A stretch of DNA of 64,000 nucleotides from Paragyromitra xinjiangensis (GCA_038503065.1 JBCAMK010000012.1:1798001-1862000); one strand, 5' to 3'. Positions 1 to 14,600 are shown, counted from the first letter of the stretch. Notes: generated by a model from the sequence alone, not told the origin. Numbers and translations are program-made.

Positions 1-3000
1 GATCTCGGCAAGTTGGTGTAGGGTTCGCTGGCCGAGTGATAGGTTGTGGTTACAGCTGTCCGGGCTGACCAGCATCACAGAGTTCCAAGGCAGAGTAAAG
101 CCTATGAAGATCGTGTCTAGTTGGGCTAAAGCCTTGTGTCTCAATGCTGACGCGTTGATCTAGACGGGCGGACTTTGTGGGGCTTCTATAAAAACCCGCT
201 CGGTTTGCTTCTGAAGGCTTCTGGGTGGTCCGGTAATATTTTTTGGCTTTTGGTCTTCCCTTAACAGTATTAACGTTTGTATGTTTCCGGGTGCTTTGAG
301 ACCTCTTCGGGTGGGGTGAGCCTTGTTTTCGTGGAAAGTCTGCCTGGGGGTTCGGAGCCTTTCAAGGCGTATTTACTATTTATAGCAACGAAGAGGGCTT
401 TGTGATAAAGTAGTTAGTTATTACTATCTGATGTCGCACGGGATAACCTTTGTTGCATGCGATATTCTTGTACATGCTAGCGATGAAGTTATGGCTGAAG
501 GGATAACGAGAATCTTTGTTCAAGTCGAGGCTCACCGAAAGAGAAGCAACAAGGTTTACACAAGGCGTATCTCACTAAGTTTAAGCATTGTTTTTTCGTA
601 AATTTAGTCAAACGTACCAGATCTGTCTGGGTAGTGGGAGCATGTTGTTTTCTGAGAAGTTTTTTTGGAGTTGGTATTGGTTTGCCTTGGGTTTTGGGGT
701 GTCTGCCCTTGGGGTGTCGGGCGTTATGCCCCCGATTTTTGTTGGTTTAGAGAAGTTACGTGGTGAGGGTATTACTGGCAAATCCAAAGGAGGGGGAGGA
801 ATGATAAATCATTTTGTTTCGCATACTATAGTCCTTGGGGTTGGATATATCTATCGAGCGAGAATATCTCATCTTTGGTTGCTAGGTTTAAGGCATACCT
901 AGCCGAGCAATTCGTTTGGACAAATTTAGTCCAAAATGATCCACTAACTTTTATCTTCTCCAAACTGCGAACAGTATTTACGTTACTATATATCCACTAG
1001 AGACTTGGCAACCTCTGATGAGTTCTCATGTTCCAAGCCCCAGCTCAGTGCATAGTGCCGTTTTCTTATAATGGTTTTGGAACTAGTTTTTGTCCTACTT
1101 TTGTATCTAGGCCCACGGATACTGTAGAATGAAAGAACACCCCGTGCTACATGGGTAGCTTGAAGATGCTACCCTCGCCTTTTCGACAGCATCGAGTTAC
1201 CCAAAACCCTTGAAACCTATTCGCACCGTGCTCTAGGAGTATCGTTACCGCGGCTGTCTACGTAGAATTCGGGTGCGTTGGCGCGTAATGAATTTCCAAC
1301 TCTGGTACTTAGTATTAGCATCCGTTCGGTTGTTGCAATATGGCCGGATAATGCCAACATTCGCCTAATCTTCTAAGGTGGTTCTAGAGTCCCAAAATCT
1401 GTATCATGTGGTTCTGAGAGGCGCCGCCGCCGCCGCGCTACATCCGTCATTTATTTTGGACGACTGTTCTTCTTTTTCCGAAAATACGCGGTGGAGGGCT
1501 GTCCGTATGCCATGGATAAACCTCTCATATCCCCGCCTACTGGGCTGTGTTCTTTCGATAACCAGTGGCCACTCCCGCTTGTAGTGTGCTTTGTCGGAAG
1601 GTAATCCGAACCCTATGGGTTCAAAGCTATGGGCTCTGCATTAGGGGCGGGCGTTGGCTTCTGCCTTTAAAGTTTACATGATATGCAACATATCAATGGG
1701 CTGCGGGTAAACCCCGTACGCCTTTAACAGCTAATGCATGTAACGCTGGTTGGGGCTCGAGCGAAGCGACTTATTCGAATGAGGCGGGGGAACGTGTTCT
1801 CATCGGAATATTCGGCAGCGATGGGGCTGGTCTGTCTGTCGTGTAGTTTGATTTCGAGTATCTCGTGTTAGGGTTTTCGGGTGATACGCCGTGCGGCAGT
1901 GCAAATGAGGGGTAGCTATCTCTGTAAACCAGATGGTATCCTACTTGGCCACGAGATATCTGGATAGTAGAAGAAGCTTACCAAGAAGCTTACTTAACCT
2001 TAATTGCACTCTTTCGGGCTGGTTATAGGTAGGTTCGTGGTGGGGTGGTGAAATCTCGCTTGCCAGCTAGTGAATCATGATAGGGTTTACACAGTCATGA
2101 AGTTTTCGTACCAACGGATCTTTCATACTGGTTATTGTGGCTGTGCAGTCAATTGGCGTGACATAAAATTCGCAAGCCTGACTTAGGAATGGTGTCAACT
2201 TCCTAAGCTCAAAGAGTTTAGTAACCTTTTACGTCTTAAAATACATTTCATATTGTGTTGATTGGTTGGTTGATTGATGATTCGTACGCACATCCAACCC
2301 TTTGGGTTATGGCGGCTACTGTGTTAATCCCTGACAGTATGTGTACAACTCAATAAACAGTATAATCATATATAAATGTCATGAATGGTAATTTGGAAAG
2401 ACTAGTACTGAACTTAGCTAGCTAGTATTCTCTCATGCATTGAAGAATCAAGAATAGAGCTAATTGCAATTGATTGGGCTATGTAATAGTACATTTCTTC
2501 TGACTGTGGCCTCACGTGATCACGGTTATCTTCATTTAAGAAATTCATTATAGAATGGGCACGTATATTCACCGGCAAATATCCGAGGATCTGAGCTCGG
2601 GTATTTGTTGAATTCAAGGAGTTGTCTTATACGCCTTACTTCTCAGTCTAGAGCTCTCCTTGATGTGGGTTCGGTGGGCTCATCGGCAAAATATCAGAGA
2701 CATTTAGGAGATGCGGTTTCTATGTCTAAAGCAATAGAGAAGGTTCGAATAATGCGCTGTGTACGTGGCGTTGTGGGTGAGGCTAGTAATGTGTAGAAGG
2801 TTAGGGTTAGGGTTGGATAGCGATTGTCACATACAGAGTTTTATTGTTTATTTATTTCAGTACGGGATACATAGGTTGCTGGGTAACAGCCGTAGTGTCG
2901 AGAATGGTATCCGAAAAAACTGTCTCTTGATATGAACTTTGTCTGTCGTTTACTATATGTCGCTAGTTATATAAGTCCGGTGTCTACCACTGCACATGTG

Positions 3001-6000
3001 CAAGGGCATAGTTAACACGGGTGTAAGTACATAGTATATGTGGTGGAAAAAGTTTTTGTTGGCTTTAAGTAATGTACAGTAGCTTGGTCTCTTGGGTGTG
3101 CCTTCGGAATTGTGCCAACACTGATAGGTGAACCCAGAAGCCTTAGAACTAAGCAGAGAAGGCCTAATAGGAGTAAGATCTACTCAAGGGGTTTTTGCCA
3201 AGACTTTTACATTAGCTACTAAGTAGGTCTCGTGCTAATAATTTGTTATCTGCAAGTTTATCGTTTGATTTGTTTGGGGTTTTGACTTCGTGGGTATGCA
3301 CTGGTGGGTCTTCATAATCATCTGCGGGGGATTAAAACAATTACGTTATCTAGAGTATATGTACAAAGCCCTGTTGTTTAACACTTACTAAAATCCGGGG
3401 CGCGAATATGGCTGGGTCTCACAGCCTGTATAGTTTTGTGAGGTTGATAGCCTCGTCGTTTCATCTTCACGCGCCAGCCCCCAATGCTGTGCTCGGGGTC
3501 ATAATACCCTATGCATATGCTCGAACAAACTTTTCAAACAATTCTAGGGAATAGAGTCACTGGTAAGTTGTGATGACTAAGGCTTCTACCTATCGTATGT
3601 TGCGTTTTTTTTTCAGACCACTGTGGAGCAGAACGGAAGGTCGCTCCACTTCGGTATCATGGAATTGTAAAGGTAGGAAGGTTGATAGCTTCTCGTGTCG
3701 ACGTAGCGTGGCTATATAGTGCGACCCACTTGAGGCGAAGAAGTAGATATGCTTTGAGGTGCCTTGGCCTTGTGAGAATCTGCCTCGCTCGGCTCGAGGT
3801 GGATTCGCCATTCTTAATTGCCAGGGAGACATGTTTCTAGAAGCCTCCCTGCGCCGATATGGTTTCGGCCATATTGAATTCGCCCGGGGTATCAGGTGTG
3901 GATCTCATGACATTTGTTGGGACTACCGAATAGTGATAGAATTGCTCGCTAGAAAACTTGAACTGAGATCGGCAGATGGTATGTCAAATTCTGTATGTAT
4001 ACTAATCACATAAACCGGCCCTGATCGTCATCCTTCCTTTGCTTTGTGTTGCGTTGAGTTGAAGATCAACGGCCTCGCCTCGTACTAACTTACACAATTG
4101 AAATGGGAGGAAGGCATAAAAATTATATCTATAGAGGGTGTTATTTTTATCTGTACTTCCTAATGTATTTTCTGTTAGGGAATCTGTAAGGAGTAGCATG
4201 AGAAATTATTCCTTTAGGCAATCTGTTGGAAGTATGGTGGGGACTTGTCAGGAAATACTAAAGAACCACCTAACAAAGCTACACAATTAGGGAACTACAT
4301 TAACAGCACGTATCCTATAACACATCCTGCAGTTCACCTCCTTAACCAAACATTGTCGAGTTTCCCGATCGAAAGAACATATACCAATTTCGAGTAAGCA
4401 TTACAACTTAACCGGTACATCCCCTGGGGGATTTGTTACACGAACGGCGAGCGATTGAGTGGTGCGGTAACATTTCTCGCGGAGCGATGGGGAGACTTCG
4501 CAAGCTGTAGCTAGAGAGGGTGTATTATATCTATAGTGGTAGGACAGCAACCAGTAGATTGATGACTTTATGCTTATCGGAAGAACCCAGTACTTTACGC
4601 CAAAAAACTCGCCGAAGTTTAGCCAAGAAAACGTGCCGGGAAACATACGCAGATAGAGGGGAGATGTAAGATTCCTAGCAGTGGCTTTCCATCATTGGGG
4701 TCTTTCCTACTACTTGTCATGGCGGGTTTCGGGGTCTTAGAAATTGGTAATAACCTCATTACGCACGCCTTCGTCCATGGAAAAGGTGGATATCACTCAC
4801 TAGTATACGTAGCTATAGAAGAAAACCGCAGGTAATATATCAGACAATATCTTTACGAACAACTTCCCTAGAAATATATTATTTTATACTCCTTCTCATT
4901 ATGCGCCTGAGAAACGTATATGAACTCATTCTCCCCATAGCTATAGGCCAACGCCGGACACTACGGCATAAAGTATAGTGTAAACGACAAGCGCGGCAAA
5001 GACGCAAAGGAACTGTGTAAACTGTTGGAGATGCTTCCTAATACGGGTGACTTCTCGGGCGTGGCTTCGGAGTCGGAAATGATCGAGAGACAGACACCCG
5101 AGAGAGATATTTAGATAAGGGTCGTATGCCCACCTCTAGCAAGCGAGCAATCAAGTATTCTATTCCCCCAATATTGCGACATAAATTATTTCTACAATAG
5201 ATGCAACTAAACTAAGTACCGGACACTAGATATCTGACAAATATATCAAATACACTATTAGTGTGATACTTACACCGGGAATACGTTGCATTGATGCAGC
5301 AGACCCGTGTTTTCCACTGGGCGAATTTGAAAGACCTATGTCTAGGGTTTATTTCTTCAAGGATATCTATACTACTCCACAAAAGCAGGTGAAAATTTTC
5401 TATAGTAGAAAGCTTAGCCTCTAGTCGGTTAGTGAGAATCATCATCAAGAAAGTCGACAATATTTTTTTGACGCAATCTTGATGGTTAGTAGTTTAGTGG
5501 GCTGGTACACCAGTGAGTCAAGTCCTAACTTCACACAATATAGTCGTGCAGCAGCCCAAGCCGCTACAGCGTGTCAGTGTAGGGAGCTCTAGGTACATAC
5601 TTGACAGTATCGAGTGCTATCTACAATGGTGCCGTTCGATCGTGTTTCTTACACATACCCTGTTCATCATACGTACCTGATGCGCAGCTTAGCACTAGAT
5701 GTGGCCGGTAAATGGGACAAAGGATGTGAAAATCCCATAAAAGCATATTCACACGTACCAGCGAGTGATAATCCATGAATCCATTTCGTCCTTTCGCTTC
5801 CATACCAAAAGCCGACCCAAACCGCCGAGAAAGCCAACACAGCCAAGAGCAAGCGCAACTAAGATACCGAAAACCGCCCTGAAGCAGACATCTACAACAT
5901 TGTATTCCCATTTCACTACAGCCACCTCGGGGTTATCACTGCCATACGACGCGACCCTAGCATGCACTAATAATATACGCGATAGAAGAACCTACAACTC

Positions 6001-8560
6001 CGTGCGCGAAACTCGCTTCACAAAGGTCGTACCTTGTATCAAAGCACCCGCGCAATGATGAGTACCGATCAATACGGCGACGAGTCACACGATGTCACTC
6101 GTAGGCCTCTCTTTCGGTCTCTATTACCCCGAGGCTGCGCAGGGGTGGTGCTTGTGTTAGTTTTCTAGGCGAGTGACCATATACTTATTCCGGGAATAAG
6201 TGTTTGCGGTTCGCGCTGCATAGATATATTGCGTGGGATGGGCAGATAGGATGGGGGTTCCAGTGTTATATACCTCACTCGCGAGCCCGATATGATTGTC
6301 AGACTAAAGCTATCGATGTAACAATATCACTCAGCCGATGTGGAGGATGTACCGTAACTATAAGATCTGGTATTCGATGGCCTATGGCTATGGCTTACTG
6401 CGTTTATTACTTCGAGTGATAATAGATGTCCTGCTACAACCGCTACCTCCAGTCTAGCCTCGACACAGCTGCAAGAACCCATCTAGACACTTACTCGATC
6501 AACGGCCACATCAACCCTAACCCACCCGGAAAAGATATATTCCGTACACCCTAAATCTTTTCCAAAACACTCTTTCGTTTGCAGGCCTAGCACATTCTAG
6601 GCGCTGTTTCGAATTAAGGAGAGACGGAGTACGAATAAGCCATACGATCACGGCCATAACCTAAGGTTGGATGTGTATGAATTACATGCACCAGGCTCTA
6701 GCTCTAACCAAGCATTTGAATCGAACCCTCCCCCGGGTTTTTCCTGAATTCGAGCAGCCGACGAGCCATATGTTAGGATATCCCTATTTGACCCGACATC
6801 CTCTGGAGCGGTTTGGATGACACCTTGATAGACCGACTTTGCGCGTGCTAGACGGGAATTTATGCATGCATCACGCCGGGAGTAAAAATGTGGAAAGTTG
6901 GGGTCGGTTGTGTGGAGTAATGCTAGTGGAAGGTACGGTGGGGTCTGGGCGAAGATGCAGGGAACTCGAATGGGGGAAAATAACGCATTTTTAAAGAGTA
7001 GCCCCTTTGTTGGTAGAGATAGTCGGGTGCGCATTACATGGGTTTGGTAGATGGGGTAGATGAGGGTTTATGATGGAGAGGGAGATATCTTTGGTACGAT
7101 TGTATTGATCTTGAGGGTGTCTGTTGGTGGTTTCGTCGACATGGGTTTGGCGGGGCAAATCGGACGTGATGGATTGATCCCTGGCGATAGACGAGAGTAG
7201 GAACCCATTTCAATTCCTCAGGGTTCTAAAGGCTGAGAAACGGTACACGGACATTCTGCAAGCAGTGTCCCCTTGGCCGATCAAGCGAGACTGCTGAAAC
7301 CTGGTTTTTACTGCTATGGGGGAATTGGGATTTCTAGGGAGTAATTCACGCGTAACGGTCGGGGTTCGTGTTATTTGTTACCGAGTTTGGGTAGTGAAGG
7401 TACGAGGATAGCTATAGGATGCTTGCATCACTTCATGGTAAAGAGTTTTTCTCTGCTTTTGCTTATTTCTCAACTTCTCACACTGGACGGATGCTGTCAC
7501 AGAACCATCAAGTTCTGAGCTCTTCCAGCTTCCTTTCGTGCGGCTAACGCCAAGAATGTCTTGGTTCTCTGCCAGTGAAGATCCCGGGAAAGAGTTTACG
7601 CGGATTATTCATGTCGATTTGGGGGTGCCTCATTGGGCGTCGGAGAGCTCGGGTGGGGGAGGTGGGGAGAACCGAACATTAGCAGAGCTGCCGGCCTTTT
7701 GTCCGTTCGACCGCAGCCATAGACGCGCTGGCCGCAAGACGGAGGGTGCTCTTAAAAACGTACATGCTGCTGTGCGACTGGGAGTAAAGGAGTTCCTGGA
7801 TCAAGAGCACCTATATACATGTATCTGATATCGAGGTTCTGGCACCGAGATAGGAGAGCTTACTGATTGCTCGGGGCTGGACCGGATGTGTTGGTGTCTC
7901 TTGGGTGGTCACGAGAAGGGAACATCCCACATCCCAACACTCCAAGACCTCACGATGGTTCTGCCAGTGGATGAGTGGCTTTCGCTTACCTGATGGTAAC
8001 TCACGGCTCGTAGGTCTGCATTGGCACTCGGTAAAGCAGGTGTCAAAGGAGACATCTGAAGCGATTCTCCCTTGTAAGGGGTGAGAACGAGGCATCAGGA
8101 TGAGGGCACGCGATCTCTCTCGCTCACTCCGGCGAGATGGAATCAAGTGAAGCTGCAATCACATGCATGCGCGACTAAGGCTGCTCATTACATTACCCAT
8201 CAAATAGACCCTTGTTTGTGGTAATGCAGTGGATACTCTGGTGGACTGTCTGGATTCGCTGACCTCTCCGTCGCTGAGTTCCTGGATGTATTAAATGGCT
8301 GGAAGTAATGATTCTCAGACAGGTAAAGTGCAGCACTGGAAATGCCTCGTGTAGCCACTAGTCCGAACAGGTGCGTACATCACGGATACGACATATGCAA
8401 CTCGTCTTAGTAGTTATTCCGTTCGCCCGTCTCCCATCGTCTGATGTATACATACCCATCCTTCCCCAGATTTCCCTTTCGCCCCACCTGTCCTTCATCT
8501 TTCTTCATGAAAAAGTAATTGCCCGTCTGCCAACCATATCTCGACGAAATCTCTTTAGTC
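1..8560. other. Gene-poor stretch before the CTF1-like gene
   Basis: Both strands have dense stop codons and I see no recognisable protein family apart from the doubtful exon at 5749-5985. A telomere-type motif lies at 2799-2814 and another, on the minus strand, at 6513-6522. The last 150 bases before the CTF1-like start codon are pyrimidine-rich, which fits a promoter or 5' leader. No tRNA or rRNA was convincingly found. Confidence 0.6.
5749..5985 (-). CDS. Possible membrane-protein exon (doubtful)
   Basis: The minus strand has an open stretch with one strongly hydrophobic segment (VFGILVALALGCVGFLGGLG) followed by a basic KRKDE patch, which is the usual order for a transmembrane helix and its cytosolic anchor. 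The frame ends at a good donor (TG|GTACGT), and a possible acceptor (GTAG|GTTCTT) lies just upstream, so this could be one internal exon of a small membrane protein. No neighbouring exons were identified and no family was recognised. It may be a chance open frame or a relic. Confidence 0.22.
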   Translation of the reverse strand, partial: LSRILLVHARVASYGSDNPEVAVVKWEYNVVDVCFRAVFGILVALALGCVGFLGGLGRLLVWKRKDEMDSWIITRWYV

Positions 8561-11500
8561 ATGGCGGTCACGGAATCTACTGCTGCTGCCACCGCTGGAG
8601 ATGGCCCTGACGCCACTGGCAGTTCTGTCTCTACCGGACAGAAGAGATCCTCCACCACCGCAGGGAACTCTTCTGGTGGCTTTCGTCCGGTGAAACGTAG
8701 AGCATCGAAAGCTTGTCAGTGTTGTCGAGCTCGAAAAGTCCGCTGTAATGTGGTTGAGCATGGAGCTCCATGCACCAACTGCAGACTCGACGAAGTCGAA
8801 TGTATCATCACTGAGAGCAAACGAAGAAAGTGAGTCACTACCGCCTCAATTGTGTAGATAAATTCTACGTTTCATAATGGAGACCTAGAGCTAACTGATG
8901 AATTACAGAAAACTATGGGGAACAAAAGTAGACTCTGCAGGCTCCGCATCAGATACAGCATCTGCCCCCAAACCCCCCACTGCTGCTGCATCGCAGAAAT
9001 CACCAAGCGCATCTCACCACCACGAGCCACACGTTCACTCACCATCCGCCATATCCGTTGATGGCAATTCAGACAGAGAAAACAGTGGCCATGTGCCTCA
9101 TATGATTTGTATGCCTGATCCTCCATGTATAATCTTTCACCCCTGTAGCAACCCATTCTTACCTCTCCAAGACCAAGCCCAAAGCCTCCGAATGGGACTC
9201 AACGGCGAACGCGAACGCCGTGCATCCTACGCATCGTCACATGGTTCAGTTCCATCGTTGACGAATTCCTTCTCAACACAAACCTCAATGACCTCGACCG
9301 CACCACACCGCGTTTCACGTCCCTTGGCTATCGGTGCGCTGCCGGAATTCATCAAGCCAACCCCGACCAGAATACCGCCGGAGGATCTAGAGTACCTCGC
9401 GAAGAAAGGCGCATTGACGCTTCCGTCGGAGCCCCTCAGGAGCGAGTTGCTGAATAGTCATTTCAATTTCGTACATCCGTATATGCCGCTTTTGAACAAG
9501 AAGGAGTTTTTGGATAGTGTCACGTCGGAGGACGAGAGTAAGGGTAAAACTAGTTTGTTGCTTTTTCAAGCAGTCATGTTTAGCGGTAGTGCCGTATGTT
9601 TAATTCCCCCCCGACCTTGGAGATTCGGGACTAAACGGGTTTTAGTTTGTCGATATGGAGAGTCTCCGGATGGCTGGATTCGCCACCCGAAAAGCCGCAC
9701 GTAAAGCGTTTTTCACCAAAGTCAGGGTACGTTAAAACTCTACCCACTAACGATCATAGCTAACGGAATAAAGGCACTCTATGATTTCGACCACGAACAA
9801 GACAGAATGTCACTAGTACAAACCCTCCTCCTCATGACCTACTGGTACGAAACCCCCGACGACCAAAAGGACACCTGGCACTGGATGGGGGTCGCAATCT
9901 CCCTCTGCCACACTATCGGACTCCACCGCAACCCCGAAAACTCAAATATGGATCCTAAGCGCAAGAAACTATGGAAGCGAATCTGGTGGAGCTGTTTCAT
10001 GCGGGACCGTCTGGTGGCGTTGGGGATGAGGAGGCCGACAAGGATAAAGTGCGAGGATTGCGATGTGCCTATGCTCACGCTTGACGACTTCTTGATTGAC
10101 AATGCGGTGGAAGAGGAAGGAGAGGACTCGGTATTTTGGAGCTACGAGGAACGACAGCGAAAGGAGAAGGAGGCAAAGAGACAACGGGAATTAGCGATTA
10201 TGTGCATTGAAAAAGCGAAACTGTGTGTATGCATCAGCCAGGTTCTATCCGCGCAATACTCGGTCTTGAACACCAACCAGGGGAGTCTGGCGGCGGACGG
10301 AAGCACCCGGACGACAATGATGCTGCTGCCGAAGAAGCTGGATCCAGAATGTTGTCAAGTTGTGAGGTGTGACGAAGAGCTGGCGAAATGGGCAGAGGAA
10401 CTACCGGAGGAAGCACGCTATGCACCAGGTCGGGCGAATGAATCGGGCGATGATGTACTCACGCTGCATAGGAATTTGTTGCATATGGTGTATTAGTATG
10501 GGATCACCAGATTTGCGGTCTTTGAGGGTTATTGCTGATGTTTTCGGGTAGCACAACCGTAAGCGCCTTGCATAGGCCTCAAGTACTTCCGTCGGCTCCG
10601 GCACCCTGGCCTGCAAAGAATAACGCGGTAGAGCTACAAGAGGTATCCCGACGAAAGGTTCGACAGGCTGCATCAGAGATCACTCGTATGGCCGAGGAAT
10701 TGATCGAGTTTGACCTCGTCAGGTATCTGCCTACTACTGGGTAAGTAATCGCTTTCATGATTACCTATCATTTTACTAATAGTCGATACAGAGTCACTGT
10801 TATGCTCCCAGCAGTTATAATCCACCTCCTCGATATTAAATCCTCCAACGTCGTAACTCGCGAATTATCCCTCGAGGGCTTTAGCCTTTGCATGCAAGTC
10901 ATGCAAGGCCTCCGACAATCCTACTCCGCCGCCGACTACGCCACCCATTTCCTCGAAGCCGCGATCAAGAAGGCAGATATCCAAGTCCACGGCTACCGTA
11001 AATTCGGCCATCGAAGACGCGCAAGACACAGAAACGTGGCACAGCTCAGCGCGTCCTCTCTGGGAAGCACCGCAGCTATATCAATTCCGGCTTCAGCGTC
11101 GCCTAGCAATGCAGCGTTGACGCCACCGCCGGATTTGGAAGGTATATCGGTACCTGGTTCATTAAGTGTTGGTAAATCACTAGATGAGAATGAGTTACAG
11201 TTTAAGCTAGAGAGTTTCCTTCAAGCTCCGCCATCACCGTCGCATGATGCACCTTTGCCAAGTGCGTTCAACATCGGCTCCAACGGACACAGTACGCTTC
11301 AGGCTCCTGCGCTAGCTGGCGCTGACGACTTGCTGTTTTCTGACTCTACTCCACATTTATCTATGCCTACCGATGGGGATAATGGGGACTTGGACGCGCT
11401 CCTCATGCGAGTGGGGGATAACCAGCAAAATGACCCATTCCTAGGACACTACGAGGATTCAATGTCGGGGAAGAACGGGGGGTTTGGAGGAAGGGCTTTC

Positions 11501-11614
11501 GATCTGATGGGGGAATCAAGTAGTTGGTTAGAAGAGGACATGTCACGATTACTCGACGGGGTGGATTTTGATATCGATGATGTTATACAAGTATTGGAAA
11601 CGGAGATCAATTAA
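8561..11614 (+). CDS. ctf1: Zn2Cys6 transcription factor, CTF1/FarB family (cutinase / fatty-acid regulator)
   Basis: This is a nuclear DNA-binding regulator. Family members CTF1 and FarA/FarB switch on cutinase, lipase and beta-oxidation genes in response to released fatty acids. Exons by splice signals and frame: 8561-8829, 8909-9593, 9646-9726, 9774-10495, 10552-10740, 10792-11614 (922 aa, normal for the family). The Zn2Cys6 cluster is complete: C52, C55, C62, C71, C74, C81 in the stretch ACQCCRARKVRCN...CTNC..DEVEC, which is highly characteristic of this family. The fungal-specific TF middle domain covers about residues 265-560 and includes TYWYETPDDQKDTWHWMG and WKRIWWSCFMRDRLVALGMR. The C-terminus is Ser/Pro-rich and then acidic (LLDGVDFDIDD), a likely activation region. 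The start is the first ATG that gives a normal short N-terminus before the finger. Whether it is the CTF1-alpha/FarA or CTF1-beta/FarB paralogue is not certain. The gene looks intact. Confidence 0.9.
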
Positions 11615-14600
11615 GTGGGAGTTATCGGCTGGTATCGATTTTAAGGGTTTGGGATGTTTTTTTTTTGCTGGGTCTTCTGAGGAGTAGCTTGGAGTTTGGT
11701 GTGGGTATGATTTTTCATGGTTATGCCTTTGCCTGGGAGACGAGTATCTTCTGTACAATGCCAAATGGAGTTGTAGATAGATTTACATAGAGCAATCAAG
11801 TGAGATTTTAATGGCAAGAAAACTGTAGTCATGCGCTCTCAGTTATTCAAGAGTCCTACTTAATGAATCGATCAATCCCTGAAATTCATAAAATTTCAGG
11901 GTTAGGGTTATGTAATGATTGGCTTCCGTGGACTTTCGCCAATACATGCGATGGTATCGATATATTAGTGTTAGAAGCGAAGTAGAGTCTAGAGTAATCG
12001 AATTGAAGCAGAAAATTACAACTTTCCCGTGTAATTTTCGTTGGGAATTGATTACGAAGCTTCGAGTTTGAAGGTCTATGTGTAGATGCCGAGGCTGTTG
12101 CTATGCTATCTTGCGAGTGACAAGGTATCAACCTCGATGGTTTCGCAGAGGGGTAGAGGGTGCCTAGGCATCCCTTTAATCTTGTGGGTTCAGGAGCGGT
12201 TATGGATACGCGTAGGCTTCTGGGGCTGTGGGGTTTACTTGTTTATGGGTGTTGATAGTCGGTGGTTCCGATCACGTGTATCTGTTTGCCTAAGGGAGTA
12301 ATTGGGGTGCATAATGCTGCATTGTGACTTTAATTTCCGGTTGAGGCACTTATGTAGTGGTTGTTTGGACCAGCGTTAACTAGTACTGTGACAGGCTAGT
12401 CTCTATTGAAGCTGTAGACTATTCGCATGGATATCGTGAACCCTGCAAGGCTGAGACTAGAGCGACTTTTCTCTGGGTTTGGACGTGGGGCTCTTTATAA
12501 TTTATGTTATGAATATTGACTGATGTAGTGAGGTTGTCTAGACTGACGATGCTGACGTGAGCACATGGTAAAAGATCTGCTTCTTGGAATTGTCTATGCT
12601 GATCTTACAGCAAAGTTGTTCCGCGTCCGTCTGAGGGTTTTGTTTTTTTGTGCGTGGAAAATTATTATTCCATGTGGATGTTTTGTGAGAGGTTAGTCGG
12701 TTGAGTGTGGGGTAGCGGAGGTGGGGTTGGTCTTTCACATGCGCTAACGGCATTTCCCGTGCCGCGGGGGATTTGCTGGATGGCGTCGTGGTTTGATGTC
12801 AGGGTCCTGTGATGGGGAATGCGGAGAAGTGAGTGGAGTCGGGGCTTTTGATCTGGGTTTCTGGTTAGGGGAGTGCTATATTCGGGTGTTTCTTGATTCT
12901 TGGTTTAGTCTATCGTGTTGGCTGCTTAGCTGGTCGATGGGAATCGCTCCTTGGCTGGCATTCGTGACGAGTACTGGTGTAGATGTGAGGATTGCCTTTC
13001 ACCTGCTATGGCCGGAAGTGGTCGTTCTTGGTCATTAATCTAAGCTGCAAGCCTGACCCATCTCTCGGAAGTAATATCCTGCAAATAGCTTTAAATTTCT
13101 TCAGCAAGTTTTGCCTCTCAAGGCGATAAAGCAACCTCGCATCTGCACCCGCAGATTGAAAAACATCAACTCAATTTCACGGTTTGCACGTGTAATTGAA
13201 TGTGATGGTTGTTCCTGCGCATGACTCGTAAGTTTACGCTTCTTCTTGAATATGCTGTTTTGTACGGGTGATATCATGTTTACCGGTTGATTTTTTTTTT
13301 TTTGAACGTGCGTCGTGCATGGGCCGAGGTCGGGTTTGGATTTGTGGAGGTATGGACTTATGATGCGTGCACTTGTTAGATTTTTCTTTTTTTTTCGTGG
13401 TTCGTAGGTTATGCTTTGGTTTTGCTCTTGCTTGGGTGGGTCTGTAGGTGGTTACTGTTGTGTAGTATGGTTACTGGAATATCACGTGCGTGTCGAGCTC
13501 TACTGGTCTTTTGAGGTAGAAATGTTAGTAGTAGTAACTTTCTTGATTTCGAAATATTGTCGAAACAGTTATCCCAGTCTTAGTATGCGCACTTAGGAGC
13601 ACTGAATTGAAACTAAAGGTCCACTATAACAACGCAGGTAGGAGCTTCAATAGTGTATAGCTGCAGTATATAGTCTCAGAATCCAACACGGAATTACTTA
13701 TGGGTATTTCATTATTACGGGATATTGGTAGTAAGCTGTCTAGACAGCTCGAGAAGAGGCTCGTCTAGCCCTTAGGGGTACGTACTAGGCTGGTAGTAGT
13801 GGATAGACTGTCCGTGAGAGTTCTGTCTCGGTTAGAATGCTACTTTTTATAGGGCGAATTGAGGCTCCGTGAGTTCTCCGAGGCAGTCATCGATCGGATG
13901 AAGATGCAGGATCGAGGGCTATTGGCGTTTTGCTCGGGTTTTTAGAATTGAGCTTTGGGCCGGGCGTTGGAGGTAGCTAAGATACAGCGTATTAGTGGAG
14001 TGGCGATAGATTATTTATTCTGGTACACTTAGAGAGGATGATGGGACTATCTCGTGGTGCGTTGATTTGAGGCAGGCACAAGCCATAACAGAAAGAAGAA
14101 ATCTTGATTGCTGGTATGCAACAAGATTTATTCCATATCGGTCCAGCTCTAATATTCACCTCCCTATATATCCCTCCCTCTTAGTTCTCAGGACCACACT
14201 AAAAAGCGCTTCTGGTAATACAAGCTAAAACCATCATGTGATCCACGTGCACATATGTTTCTCCACTTGGTTTCCCTTGTTGTTTTCTGACCACTCATCA
14301 ATAACTGGCGGCGATTGCTATTTTCATCGCAAGTTAGTGTATCACTGCAGGTCGCTTAAGCTTGCGTGTCTGGAAACTTGTGATGGTACAAAATCTTAGC
14401 GAAACCAGGGGAAAAGTAGCTACTTGTAGGCAGCATAGATCAGCTATCAAAAGTACACTGTACGAAAGCTCCCTGTAGTCAAGACGTAGGCCAGTAACCA
14501 TTAAGCTTTTGATAGAGCTAAGCGCTACAGGGTAAATGTGGCCTTCTAGACAGCAAGAGTTGTAGTTGGGGTCTTAGTGCAAAAAGATCAAGTCTTCATG

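Noticed and set aside
22..110. tRNA-like A-box (TGGCCGAGTGATAGG) at the window start
   Set aside because: There is no matching B-box at the right distance and no acceptor-stem pairing.
6720..6800. tRNA-like GGGTTCGATTC (B-box) on the minus strand
   Set aside because: No acceptor or anticodon stem could be drawn around it and the A-box match is poor.
6648..7034. 128-codon minus-strand frame
   Set aside because: No recognisable motif and no splice or promoter context; likely chance.
9108..9160. Possible 40-bp intron in the CTF1-like exon 2
   Set aside because: Too short, and removal would shift the frame away from the conserved downstream protein.
13215..13420. ATG-GTAAGT pair resembling the first exon of a ribosomal-protein gene
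   Set aside because: No downstream coding exon of any ribosomal protein was found.
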